Assembly (NCBI GenBank): GCA_964450715.1
Contig: CAYVFC010000066.1
Coordinates: 1-42,968 of the forward strand
Source: CAYVFC01 sp964450715
GTDB taxonomy: Bacteria > Myxococcota_A > Polyangia > Polyangiales > JAFGIB01
Direction: 5' to 3'
Length of the DNA: 42,968 nucleotides
Shown here piece by piece: positions 33,163 through 41,337 of this stretch; within the stretch, counting starts at the first letter, position 1; the number at the start of each line of letters is the position of its first letter. Below the pieces are notes generated by a model. The model was not told where the DNA came from and did no database searches. It worked only from the letters and a program-made list of their open reading frames with translations. The translations under genes were made by a program, and so were the position numbers.

Positions 33163-34773
33163 CTACTGCGTTGAAACGTCCCGTCCGGTGGCGTGGTTCA
33201 GGCGGACGGAGGCGATGCGAAAGTCGAGAGACGCGTCTACCTCCTTGAGCGATGCGGCCACCAGCTCGGATTCGGCCTCCATCAGGTCGGTGGTGGTGGC
33301 GCGCCCTACCCGGTAGAGATCGCTTGCCACGCGGTAGGCTTCCTGGGCGGCCTCCTGGCCGCGGGCGGCGGTTTGCACGGCGGTCCGCGCCTTGCGGACA
33401 TCGTAGTAGGCGCTGATGACCTGCAGCTTGATCCCCCTGCGAAGCGACTCCAGATCAGCCTCGGCCTTGCGCCGGTTCGCCTCCAGCTCGGAGCCGCTGG
33501 CCGCTCCGGCCAGCGAGTCGTTCAGGGAGTAGGTGAGCGCCAGCCCCACGGCCCAGCTCTCGTTCCACTCCTCTTCTAGAGGAAAGATGACCGTATTCGG
33601 GTTGGCGTAGGTGATGTCTCCAAACGCATCCAGCCGGGGCCACTGGCTCACCCGCGCGACGCGTGCACCGGCCTCGAGCGATCGGGTCAGCGCCTCCAAC
33701 CCTTCGAGCTCCAGCCGCCTCCCGTACGCCTCCTTGACCAGGTCGTCGACCGAGGGCTCGCTGGCCGGGGCGGGCTCGGGCGGTTGCAGCACATCCTCGC
33801 CCACCCGATAGGGGCGCACCGGCTCGTCCATCATGATGGCCAGCTGCTGCTCGGCGAGCTGCTGCATGGTGCGGGTCTCGTCCACCGCCAGCTCGGTGGA
33901 GGCCACGGCTGCTTCCAGGCGCAGGACATCTGCCTTGGTCGCCGACCCCAGCTCAAAGGCGGCGCGGGCGTCCTGCAGCATGGCCTTGAAGCGCTCGAGC
34001 GAGCTGCGGGCCACGGCCACCCCGGCCTTGGCGCGCAGCCAGTTGTAATAGGCCACGCGCGCGTCGCTGGCGATCTTGACGGCTTCAGCCCGCTTCTGGA
34101 CCGCGGCGGCGTCCTTACCCTTGCGGGTCGCGGTCAGGGTGTCGGATAATCTGAGTATATAGTCCGAGATGGGGATAGCCAGCGAGGCGTTGAGCGTGTA
34201 GTGGTTCACCGGCGTGGGAAATTCGAAAGCGGTGGCAAATAAGGGATCGGTCCCGTTGACCACCGCACACTCGGTGCCCGCCGGAGGAGGGGGCACGTCT
34301 GGAACCGACGGACAGGGACCCACCAGGACCTGTCCCGGGTTTTCGGCTCCCACCAGCGCCCCGCCCAGAGACGCGTCCACCGGCGAAATGCGCGAATACG
34401 AGGCCTTCACCGAAAGGCGGGGCAACAGCTGCGCGATGGCCTCGTCGATCTTGGCCTGCGCCGCGTCGATCTGGGCCTGGCGCGCGCGAAGCTCGGGGCT
34501 CGACTTCACCGCCCGTTTCGCCACCTGCTCGGCAGTGAGCCCTCCGGGTTGGACCGCCAGCGCCTCCTTGCCGGTCAGCTCGCGCTCGGGCGCCTCGCGC
34601 AGCTCAAAGGCGGGCTGTTCGTCCGTCGTAGCCGACCCGGGCGCGGCGGGCGGCGCGGTTTCGGCCGCGGCCGGTTCGCCGGCGGCCGTCTGGGCGTGCA
34701 GGGTTCCCGCCGGTACCGCGAGCAAAAAGGCGCCGAGGATGACGAACGAGAGTATGCCAGCTAGCCTCCTCAT
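33163..34773 (-). CDS. TolC-family outer-membrane efflux protein
   Basis: This 536-aa outer-membrane channel of a tripartite RND pump has a signal peptide at 1-28 (MRRLAGILSFVILGAFLLAV). Two coiled OEP repeats follow: the first holds SSPELRARQAQIDAAQAKID and LGSATKADVLRLEAAVASTE, the second ends VGRATTTDLMEAESELVAAS. A loop of about 45 residues with two Cys (VGPCPSVPD and TECAVVNG), around residues 160-190, is unusual and may be an extracellular loop closed by a disulfide. I chose ATG 34773, which overlaps the pump stop (ATGA); the frame extends upstream inside the pump gene. Confidence 0.9.
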   Translation of the reverse strand: MRRLAGILSFVILGAFLLAVPAGTLHAQTAAGEPAAAETAPPAAPGSATTDEQPAFELREAPERELTGKEALAVQPGGLTAEQVAKRAVKSSPELRARQAQIDAAQAKIDEAIAQLLPRLSVKASYSRISPVDASLGGALVGAENPGQVLVGPCPSVPDVPPPPAGTECAVVNGTDPLFATAFEFPTPVNHYTLNASLAIPISDYILRLSDTLTATRKGKDAAAVQKRAEAVKIASDARVAYYNWLRAKAGVAVARSSLERFKAMLQDARAAFELGSATKADVLRLEAAVASTELAVDETRTMQQLAEQQLAIMMDEPVRPYRVGEDVLQPPEPAPASEPSVDDLVKEAYGRRLELEGLEALTRSLEAGARVARVSQWPRLDAFGDITYANPNTVIFPLEEEWNESWAVGLALTYSLNDSLAGAASGSELEANRRKAEADLESLRRGIKLQVISAYYDVRKARTAVQTAARGQEAAQEAYRVASDLYRVGRATTTDLMEAESELVAASLKEVDASLDFRIASVRLNHATGRDVSTQ

Positions 34774-37700
34774 GCCGCCTGTCTCCTTTCCCCCTCCGAC
34801 GCTTCCTCCCGTCGCTTGGCAAAGACCTTGCTCTCCAACCACTTGACCGCGGGGTTGTTGGCCAGCGCGTCGAACAACGTGTAGACCACCGGCACCACCA
34901 CCAGGGTAAGCAGGGTTGAGGTGATGAGCCCGCCGATCACGCAGACGGCCATGGGCGCGCGCGACTCGCCGCCCTCGCCCAGCGCCAGCGCCACCGGCAG
35001 CATGCCGAAGACCATGGCCGCGGTGGTCATCAGGATGGGGCGCAGCCGCAGCCGGCCGGCCTCGACCAGCGCCTCGTTCCTCTCCATGCCCCGCTCCCGG
35101 CCCTGGTTGGCGAAGTCCACCAGCAGGATGGCGTTCTTGGTCACCAGCCCCATCAGCATGATGACGCCGATCATGGCGTAGATGCTCAACACCATGTCGC
35201 TCAGGAACAGCGCTCCAAAAGCGCCGATCACGCTCAGCGGCAGGCTTACCATGATGGTGATGGGCTGGATGAAGCTGTTGAACTGCGCGGCCAGGATCAT
35301 GTAAACGAGCACCACTGCCAGGAAGAGCGAGCTCACCATATAGCCGAAGGCCTCGCCCATGAACTTGGCCTCGCCGCCCCAGTCGGTGACCAGGTGAGCG
35401 GGCGCCACCTCGGCGGAGGTCCTCTCCACCACCCTCATGGCGTCGCTGAGCGCCACTCCCTCCAGACCGGCCAGCACGGTGACCTGGCGCTGCCGCGACT
35501 GCCGCTCGATCTGGCTGGGACCGGTCCCGCGTTCGGTCTTGACCACGTTGGCCAGGTCGACCAGCTGGCCCGTGCCCGCGCGCACCTTGAGGTTGGTCAT
35601 GGACTCGATGCGGTCGCGCTGTTCGTCGTTGAGCCGAATCGTAATGTCATAGACCTCGCCGCGGTCCTTGAGCTCGCTGATGGCGTCGCCAGCCACCAGC
35701 GCGCGAATGGTGGAGGCGATGGCGGCCACGCTGACGTTCAGCGACGCCGCGCGCTCCCGGTCGATCTCTACCGCCACCTCGGGCTTGCCGCCCCGGTAGG
35801 TGGTTTCCAGGTCCACGAAACCGGGCTGCGCTTTCAGCTTCTCCGTGATGGTCTCCGCGGTCTGCGCCAGCTCGTCGAGATCGTTGCCGCGTACGTTGAA
35901 CTGCACCGGCTGGGTACGGAAGCCCGAACCACCGCCGAACATGTCCAGCTCGCCCACGGTCACAGTGGCCGGATCGGTCTTGTGGTAGCGCCGGCGCACC
36001 CAGGACATGAGATCGAACTGGTGAAAGGCGCGTGTGCTGCGGGGATTCAGGCGCACCTCGATGGTGCCGCGGTTGACCTGTCCGGTCTGCCCACCGCCCA
36101 CGTTGGCCAGCACGTTCTTCACCCCCGGTGCGTTCTGGTGCAGATCGTCGGCGATGGCGGCGACCACCCTACGGGTGGCCTCCAGGTTGGTTCCGGTGGG
36201 AAGCTCCACGTTGACCACGAACTCGCTGCGATCGTCGGTGGGGATGAACTGCTGCGGCATCCCGGCCACCAGAACGGCCGAGAAAGCCAGGGCCAGGAAC
36301 GCCATCAGAAGCGTTGCCGCCCGGGTCCAGAACGAACGCAGCGACCAGCGGATGATGACGGCGTAGCCGCGCTCCAGGGCGGTCATGAAGCCGCCCACCA
36401 CCGTGCGCAGCGCCCGACCGAGGAAGTTCTCGCCGTGGACCCGCTTCAGCAGCCGCGAGGAGAGCATGGGGGTGAGCGTCAGCGAGACCAGCATGCTGGT
36501 GGCCACCGCGAAGCTCACCGTCAGCCCGAACTCGTAGAAGAACTGACCGACGATCCCCTTCATGGTGGCCACCGGCACGAATACCGCGAGTATGCAAGAC
36601 GTCATGGCCAGCACCGCCAGGAAGATCTCGGTGGTTCCCTCGGAAGCGGCCTGCAGCGCGGGCTTGCCCCGTTCCAGGTGGCGGTGGATGTTTTCGATGA
36701 CCACGATGGCGTCGTCGATCAGGATGCCGATGGAAAGCGACAGTGCCAGCATGGTCATCATGTTGAAGGTGAAGCCCATGGCGTTGATGAAGGCAAAAGT
36801 GGCGACCACGCTGGTGGGGATGGCCACCGCGCTGATCAGCGTGGCGCGCAGGTCGGCCAGCAGTACGAAGATGATCAAAACCGCCAGCAGCCCTCCGTAG
36901 ACCAGGTCGATCTGCACGTCGTGGATGGAGTGCTCGATGAAGATGGAGTTGTCCGCCGCCACCGCCAGGGTGGCGCCCAGCTTGGTCACGCGCGGCAACA
37001 CCTCCTCTACCGCCTCCTTTACCTCCCGGGCCACGGCCACCGTGTTGCTGCCCGATTGCTTGCGCACCACCAGCGAGACGGCCGGCTTGCGGTTGAAGGA
37101 GGACCAGGAGCGGGCCTCCTCCACCCCGTCGACCACGGTAGCCACGTCGCGAATGCGCATGGGCACCCCGGTGGGGACCGGCAGCAGGATGTTGGCGATC
37201 TCTTCCGGCGACTTGACCTCGCCTCGCGTCTTGACCGTGAGCTCACGCGCCCCCGACTCGATGTTGCCGGCGGGTATCTCCAGGTTCTGGGCGCGGATGG
37301 CGCCGACCACCTCGCTCACGGTCAGGCCCACCCCGGACAGCTTGGCCGGGTCTACCAGCACCTGGATCTCGCGCTCGCGGCCTCCGACCAGATCTACGCC
37401 GCCCACGCCGTTGATGCGCTCGATGCGCTGCTTGACCACGTCGTCGGCGATGTCGGTGAGCTGCCGGATGGGCAGGTCGCCCGACAGGGCCAGAGTCAGG
37501 ATGGGGGCCGCGCCCACGTCGAACTTCTGCACCACCGGCGGCTCGATGCCGTCCGGAAGATCGCCCTCGATGCGGGCCACGCGGTCGCGGATGTCCTGCA
37601 CCACCTGGTCGACATTCACCTCCAGCTCGAACATGGCCACCACCTGGGTCACCCCCTCCAGGCTGGTTGACCTGATCTCGCGGATGCCGCCCAGGGTGTT

Positions 37701-37913
37701 GATCTCCTCCTCGATGGGATCGGCGATCTTGCTCTCCATGGTCTCCGGGTCGGCGCCGGGATAGATGACCAGTACGGTGACCACCGGGAACTCGACGTTC
37801 GGAAACATATCGACGCCGACCCGCGGGTAGCTGACCGCGCCGAAGACCACCAGCGCGGCGATCATCATGACCGCGACGACCGGCCGTTTTATCGATACAT
37901 CGGGCAGGTTCAC
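34770..37913 (-). CDS. RND efflux pump inner-membrane transporter (AcrB/HAE-1 type)
   Basis: This 1047-aa proton-driven transporter is of normal length for the HAE-1/AcrB group. It has an N-terminal helix then the pore domain (FPNVEFPVVTVLVIYPGADP), the proton-relay Asp pair in SIGILIDDAIVVIENI, two large periplasmic loops, and the late GLVTKNAILLVDFANQGRERG motif. The start is GTG 37913 with GGGAGG about 9 bp upstream, 5 bp after the adaptor stop. The stop overlaps the tolC-like start. Substrate cannot be inferred; hydrophobic drugs or self-made compounds are typical for the group. Confidence 0.95.
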   Translation of the reverse strand: MNLPDVSIKRPVVAVMMIAALVVFGAVSYPRVGVDMFPNVEFPVVTVLVIYPGADPETMESKIADPIEEEINTLGGIREIRSTSLEGVTQVVAMFELEVNVDQVVQDIRDRVARIEGDLPDGIEPPVVQKFDVGAAPILTLALSGDLPIRQLTDIADDVVKQRIERINGVGGVDLVGGREREIQVLVDPAKLSGVGLTVSEVVGAIRAQNLEIPAGNIESGARELTVKTRGEVKSPEEIANILLPVPTGVPMRIRDVATVVDGVEEARSWSSFNRKPAVSLVVRKQSGSNTVAVAREVKEAVEEVLPRVTKLGATLAVAADNSIFIEHSIHDVQIDLVYGGLLAVLIIFVLLADLRATLISAVAIPTSVVATFAFINAMGFTFNMMTMLALSLSIGILIDDAIVVIENIHRHLERGKPALQAASEGTTEIFLAVLAMTSCILAVFVPVATMKGIVGQFFYEFGLTVSFAVATSMLVSLTLTPMLSSRLLKRVHGENFLGRALRTVVGGFMTALERGYAVIIRWSLRSFWTRAATLLMAFLALAFSAVLVAGMPQQFIPTDDRSEFVVNVELPTGTNLEATRRVVAAIADDLHQNAPGVKNVLANVGGGQTGQVNRGTIEVRLNPRSTRAFHQFDLMSWVRRRYHKTDPATVTVGELDMFGGGSGFRTQPVQFNVRGNDLDELAQTAETITEKLKAQPGFVDLETTYRGGKPEVAVEIDRERAASLNVSVAAIASTIRALVAGDAISELKDRGEVYDITIRLNDEQRDRIESMTNLKVRAGTGQLVDLANVVKTERGTGPSQIERQSRQRQVTVLAGLEGVALSDAMRVVERTSAEVAPAHLVTDWGGEAKFMGEAFGYMVSSLFLAVVLVYMILAAQFNSFIQPITIMVSLPLSVIGAFGALFLSDMVLSIYAMIGVIMLMGLVTKNAILLVDFANQGRERGMERNEALVEAGRLRLRPILMTTAAMVFGMLPVALALGEGGESRAPMAVCVIGGLITSTLLTLVVVPVVYTLFDALANNPAVKWLESKVFAKRREEASEGERRQAA

Positions 37914-37918
37914 GGCCG

Positions 37919-38932
37919 TTATCCTCCCGCCGGCCCGGCCCCGACGGCCGGATCGCCCGCGACTTCCTCGGACTCGGGCCGGGCCGCTTCCTTCTCGGCA
38001 GCGGGCTCGGCCCCTTCCTTCGACTCCTCTTCGGCCAGCTTCTCGGGCCGAGACGGGCTGAAGTCGAGCTCTACCAGCATACCGGCCTTGAGAGAGCTAT
38101 CCGGATTGGGCACCATGGCCACGATCTCGACCGTGCGCGTCATGGGATCCACGCTGGGGTTGATGCGCTCTATGGTCACCCGGCGCTCTTCCTCGACCGC
38201 CGGAAACCGGACCAGCAGCTCGCTGCCGGGCCGCAGCTGCTTGAGCATGGTCTCGGGCACGTTGCCGCGCACCTCGAGGGTGGTGATGTCCTGGATGATG
38301 AGCACCACGCTCGGCGGCATCATGGTCACCGTATCGCCCACGCTGCTCAGCCGCCTGGCCACTACCCCGGCGATGGGGGAGCGAACCGAGGTGTCGGCCG
38401 TCATCTGTCTGGCGCTGGCCAGCGCGGCGCGTGCCTGCTTGACCGCGGCCTGCGCGCCCTCGTACTGCGCTTCGACCTGGTCGAGCGCAGCGGGCGAGAC
38501 CGAACCGCGTTCGTGCAGCGCCTTGACCCGCCCGAGCTCGGTCTTGACCGTGCTCTCGGCCACCAGCGCGCCGCTCAGCGCGGCCTCGGCCTGGCTGACG
38601 GCCAGCGCCTGGTTGACCGATTCCAGCCGGAAGAGCAGCTGACCCTTCTTCACCTGGTCGCCCTCCTCCACCGGAAGCGAGACGACGACCCCGGAGCCCT
38701 TGGGCCCCACTTTTGCCTCACGTACGGGGCGCGAGGTGCCGGTCACTACCAGCAGGTTGTCGCCCTTCGCTGCTCTCGTCGGCTTAACGTCTTCGAGGAC
38801 CGGGATCTGCACCGGGGGCGGTGCGCCCTCTCCTGTGGGCGGAGGCAGCTTCTCCTTGTTATTACCGTTGCGGCAGCCTGCGGCCACCGACAGCACCACC
38901 ATGACGATAGGAAGTATCCGGCGAGTATTCAT
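37919..38932 (-). CDS. RND efflux periplasmic adaptor (membrane fusion) lipoprotein
   Basis: This 337-aa adaptor has a lipobox VAAGC with Cys20. A biotinyl-lipoyl-like half follows (VVVSLPVEEGDQVKKGQLLF), then a coiled-coil hairpin rich in Ala/Glu (about 105-170), the second lipoyl half (TSVRSPIAGVVARRLSSVGD), and a beta-barrel domain (LEVRGNVPETMLKQLRPGS). The C-terminus is an Ala/Glu/Pro-rich tail of about 45 residues without recognisable structure. ATG 38932 overlaps the TetR stop (ATGA), and the pump gene follows after 5 bp. Confidence 0.93.
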   Translation of the reverse strand: MNTRRILPIVMVVLSVAAGCRNGNNKEKLPPPTGEGAPPPVQIPVLEDVKPTRAAKGDNLLVVTGTSRPVREAKVGPKGSGVVVSLPVEEGDQVKKGQLLFRLESVNQALAVSQAEAALSGALVAESTVKTELGRVKALHERGSVSPAALDQVEAQYEGAQAAVKQARAALASARQMTADTSVRSPIAGVVARRLSSVGDTVTMMPPSVVLIIQDITTLEVRGNVPETMLKQLRPGSELLVRFPAVEEERRVTIERINPSVDPMTRTVEIVAMVPNPDSSLKAGMLVELDFSPSRPEKLAEEESKEGAEPAAEKEAARPESEEVAGDPAVGAGPAGG

Positions 38933-39588
38933 CTCGCGCCCGCACCTTTCATGAAGAGGTTGAATACGAAGTCGGTCTGGTCGGTTAGCGGTTTTTTCCG
39001 CCTGGACCGGATCCAGTCGAAAATCAGGGCGCTGACCATCCCGTCCAGGGCGACGCTCATGCGCACCGGGTCCAGGTCGCGCCGCACCTTTCCGGTCCTG
39101 ACCGCCTCGCTGAGCGCCCCCTGGTACAGCTCGAAAAGCGCGCGTTGCACTTCGTCGTGCTCGCCGCGCCCGTGCTTGGCCGCCACCTCCTTGTCGAGCA
39201 GCCCCGACTGCACGGCCATGGCCATCAAGGCGCCCCGTTCCTGTACGAAGCCGAAGGTCGCCTCGATCACCAGCCGCAACCGCTCGCACGGGTCGGGTGT
39301 ATCGGCCACCCGCGCGAGCGCGGCCCCCAGCTCGTCCATCTCGTGATCGTGCAGCGCCTGGACGACCGCATCCTTGCTCCCGAAGTAGTTGTACAGCGTG
39401 CCAACCGACACCCCGGCCGCCTCCGCGATATCGGCCATGCGAGCGTCGATGAACCCCACCTTGCCGAACAGATCGGCTGCCGCCTGCAGGATGGCCTCCT
39501 GGTAGGCCGCGCGCAGGTGCTTCTTCATCGCCCCGCGCAGCGTGGGCGCGTTCTTCTTCTGAGTCTTGCGGTCGCGCGGTGCTGTCAT
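38929..39588 (-). CDS. TetR/AcrR-family repressor of the efflux operon
   Basis: This 219-aa regulator has an N-terminal helix-turn-helix (about 32-78: AILQAAADLFGKVGFIDARM, then IAEAAGVSVGTLYNYFGSKD) and a C-terminal ligand-binding domain with a TetR_C-like helix set. It is the first gene of the four- or five-gene efflux operon, so autoregulation and ligand-induced derepression are expected. I chose ATG 39588; a TTG at 39615 would add nine residues. The N-terminus is unusually basic (DRKTQKKNAPTLRGAMKKH). Confidence 0.9.
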   Translation of the reverse strand: MTAPRDRKTQKKNAPTLRGAMKKHLRAAYQEAILQAAADLFGKVGFIDARMADIAEAAGVSVGTLYNYFGSKDAVVQALHDHEMDELGAALARVADTPDPCERLRLVIEATFGFVQERGALMAMAVQSGLLDKEVAAKHGRGEHDEVQRALFELYQGALSEAVRTGKVRRDLDPVRMSVALDGMVSALIFDWIRSRRKKPLTDQTDFVFNLFMKGAGAR

Positions 39589-39728
39589 CTCGGGTGCGGC
39601 GGAAAGGATCGTCAATACCCCTGGGAGCGTACCGCCGAGACGTAGATGAACTGTCGTTCACCATCGCTCCTCGACGTACAACTCCTGGTCAAGCAGGAAA
39701 CGAGCTTATCTTACAAATGGAACATGAA

Positions 39729-39774
39729 CAGGTATTTAGAATTTTGAATATGGATTCATTTAGCTGAATACCTG
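39729..39774. promoter_or_regulatory. Inverted repeat upstream of the TetR gene
   Basis: CAGGTATTTAG (39729-39739) and CTGAATACCTG (39764-39774) form arms matching at 10 of 11 positions across a 24-bp AT-rich spacer. The position, about 140 bp upstream of the tetR start in the 326-bp divergent gap, fits an operator pair or a stem-loop. The rest of the gap shows no gene. Confidence 0.45.
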
Positions 39775-39914
39775 CCCTCCGTCAAGGTCGAAGTCGCCAC
39801 GACGCGGCGCTTCTTCTCGTCGCAGATCGGACAGGCAAACCGCCCCGCGCCCCGAGTCCAGTCCGTCACTTCGAAAGGTGGGGAAGCACGGGCAGGCGTG
39901 GTAAATTCAATGGC

Positions 39915-40391
39915 GTGGAAGCATTCGACGAGGCTCTACGGGTCATCGAGGCGCTGAACGCTGCCGGGGTCGACTACGTCGTCGTGGGAGAGGTCGCGCT
40001 CAACGCTCACGGCCTCGTCCGGGCGACGGAAGATCTCGACGTATTCATCCGTCCGGACGCCGAGAATGTCGAGCGTGTACGCGTTGCGCTTCGCTCGATA
40101 TGGACCGATCCCGATATCGATCAGATCACCGCCGATGACCTGTGCGGCGACTACCCGGCCGTCCGCTACGGACCGCCCGAGGGTAAAATCTCCATAGACA
40201 TCCTTACCCGGCTCGGCGAGGCGACTGTCTGGGAGGACCTGGAAGCGCAGGAGGTGGTGATCGGCGGACAACGAATCCGCGTTGCCACACCGCGCACGCT
40301 ATACCGCATGAAGCGCGACACCGTCCGCTCTATCGATAAGACCGACGCCTCGGCTCTGTGTTCGGCGTTCGGTCTCGAAGAGGAAGGGTAG
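39915..40391 (+). CDS. Nucleotidyltransferase-fold protein (AbiEii/MNT-like)
   Basis: This 158-aa protein has the nucleotidyltransferase signature VVVGEVALNAHGLVRATEDLD and VFI at residues 22-45. The usual Gly-Gly is Gly-Glu (25-26), and the metal-binding acid pair is Asp40 and Asp42. VSIDILT-like KISIDILTRLG (about 90-100) would supply the third acid. Small enzymes of this type often act as toxins or antitoxins or modify a partner. The start is GTG 39915 with no clear ribosome site. A 75-aa gene follows 2 bp later, so the pair may be a functional module. Confidence 0.75.
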   Translation: MEAFDEALRVIEALNAAGVDYVVVGEVALNAHGLVRATEDLDVFIRPDAENVERVRVALRSIWTDPDIDQITADDLCGDYPAVRYGPPEGKISIDILTRLGEATVWEDLEAQEVVIGGQRIRVATPRTLYRMKRDTVRSIDKTDASALCSAFGLEEEG

Positions 40392-40393
40392 CA

Positions 40394-40621
40394 ATGCCGG
40401 TCTACCGTTACCGATCCGTCGCCGACATGCCGCGCGTTCCGCCGGCGCCCCCCGAGAGATTGGAGGAGCGAATCCGCGCGGTATGGAACCGGGCCTATTT
40501 ACTATGCCCCTTTCGCCCGCCGCGCGGCGTCATGCGCTTCCGTAGCATCGAAGCCGCCAACCAGGCCCGCGAGCAGGCGACCATCGAACGGATGCGTCGA
40601 ACGGCCCGCGCTTCGGGCTAG
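40394..40621 (+). CDS. Small protein partnered with the nucleotidyltransferase-like gene
   Basis: This 75-aa protein is predicted soluble, basic and Arg-rich (MPVYRYRSVADMPRVPPAPP start, then a helical LEERIRAVWNRAYLL and a C-terminal helix AANQAREQATIERMRRTAR). No known domain was recognised. AGGAAGG at 40381-40387 is a good ribosome site for ATG 40394, and the gene starts 2 bp after the upstream stop, so the two are coupled. It is a plausible cognate antitoxin or target subunit, by context only. Confidence 0.7.
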   Translation: MPVYRYRSVADMPRVPPAPPERLEERIRAVWNRAYLLCPFRPPRGVMRFRSIEAANQAREQATIERMRRTARASG

Positions 40622-40679
40622 CTGTCGTAGAGGGGGTCGCCCTGCCCAAAAGACGACGGGAGCATTCTTGAGATGTGCT

Positions 40680-41123
40680 CTACTTACTCGATTTGCCCCT
40701 TCCGCCTCTGGATGAGCGCCACAGCCTCGGGTCGCGGCGGTCGAGCCAGGCGTGCAGATCGGTGACGAGCTTACGGAAGTTGCGCACCGCGGCCTCGCCC
40801 TCGGGGGTAAGGCGCGAGCCGCCGCCGCCGCGGCCCCCGGTGGCCGTCTCCACCAGAGGTCGGGGGCTGAGGCGGTTCATGCTCTCCACTAGCTCCCAGG
40901 CTCGGCGGTAGCTCATGTTCATGGCGCGGGCGGCCAGGTTGAGCGAACCGTGCTCGGCGATCTTTTCCAGCAGCGTAACCCGGCCCCAGCCCAGGCAGGC
41001 CACGCCGTCCTTTTCTACCCAGAACCGCCCGGCCAGCCGGTAACCTTCGCGTTCACCGCTGGCCACCAGGGAGGGGCGCGCGCCGTGTACTTTGCGCTTG
41101 GTCCTTTCGGTCTTGGCGGTCAC
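40680..41123 (-). CDS. ModE-like winged-helix regulator (DNA-binding domain only)
   Basis: This 147-aa regulator resembles the N-terminal DNA-binding domain of ModE: GRFWVEKDGVACLGWGRVTL then LEKIAEHGSLNLAARAMNMS and YRRAWELVESMNR, followed by a Gly-rich wing (TATGGRGGGGSRLTPEGEAA). The molybdate-binding TOBE domains are absent, as in many short ModE homologues, and no molybdate transport genes are nearby. A basic N-terminal extension precedes the domain. The start is uncertain: GTG 41123 is used here, while a TTG at 41156 is in frame. It is divergent from the peptidase gene. In that 214-bp gap GTTACC (41177-41182) and GGTAAC (41198-41203) are inverted and could be its site. Confidence 0.75.
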   Translation of the reverse strand: MTAKTERTKRKVHGARPSLVASGEREGYRLAGRFWVEKDGVACLGWGRVTLLEKIAEHGSLNLAARAMNMSYRRAWELVESMNRLSPRPLVETATGGRGGGGSRLTPEGEAAVRNFRKLVTDLHAWLDRRDPRLWRSSRGGRGKSSK

Positions 41124-41337
41124 GAGGTCTGGTTGGTTTCCGGCTCGGGGTGACAAAAAACCGCGCGGTCTGGCGCGTTACCGGTTCAGGGGTAAAAGGT
41201 AACCGTTCGGAAAATTTTTGACTACGACGGTCGTTCGTCTCGTCCACTAAATAGAGAGATCGAGTCGCCAGTCGGATTCCGGTGTGCTAAATTTTATATT
41301 GGAAAAGACGGCTCCCCTGGCCGCCTCGGGTAACACG

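Noticed and set aside
35394..37670. Long plus-strand open frame of 758 codons
   Set aside because: It is antisense to the RND pump gene, His/Gln/Gly-rich with no domain; a GC-driven shadow frame.
38933..39664. Upstream extension of the RND adaptor frame
   Set aside because: It is the out-of-frame shadow of the TetR gene; the adaptor has its own ATG and lipobox.
41155..41171. ACCGCGCGGT followed by T on the minus strand as a terminator
   Set aside because: The palindrome leaves only a 3-bp stem around a 4-nt loop, too weak to support a call.
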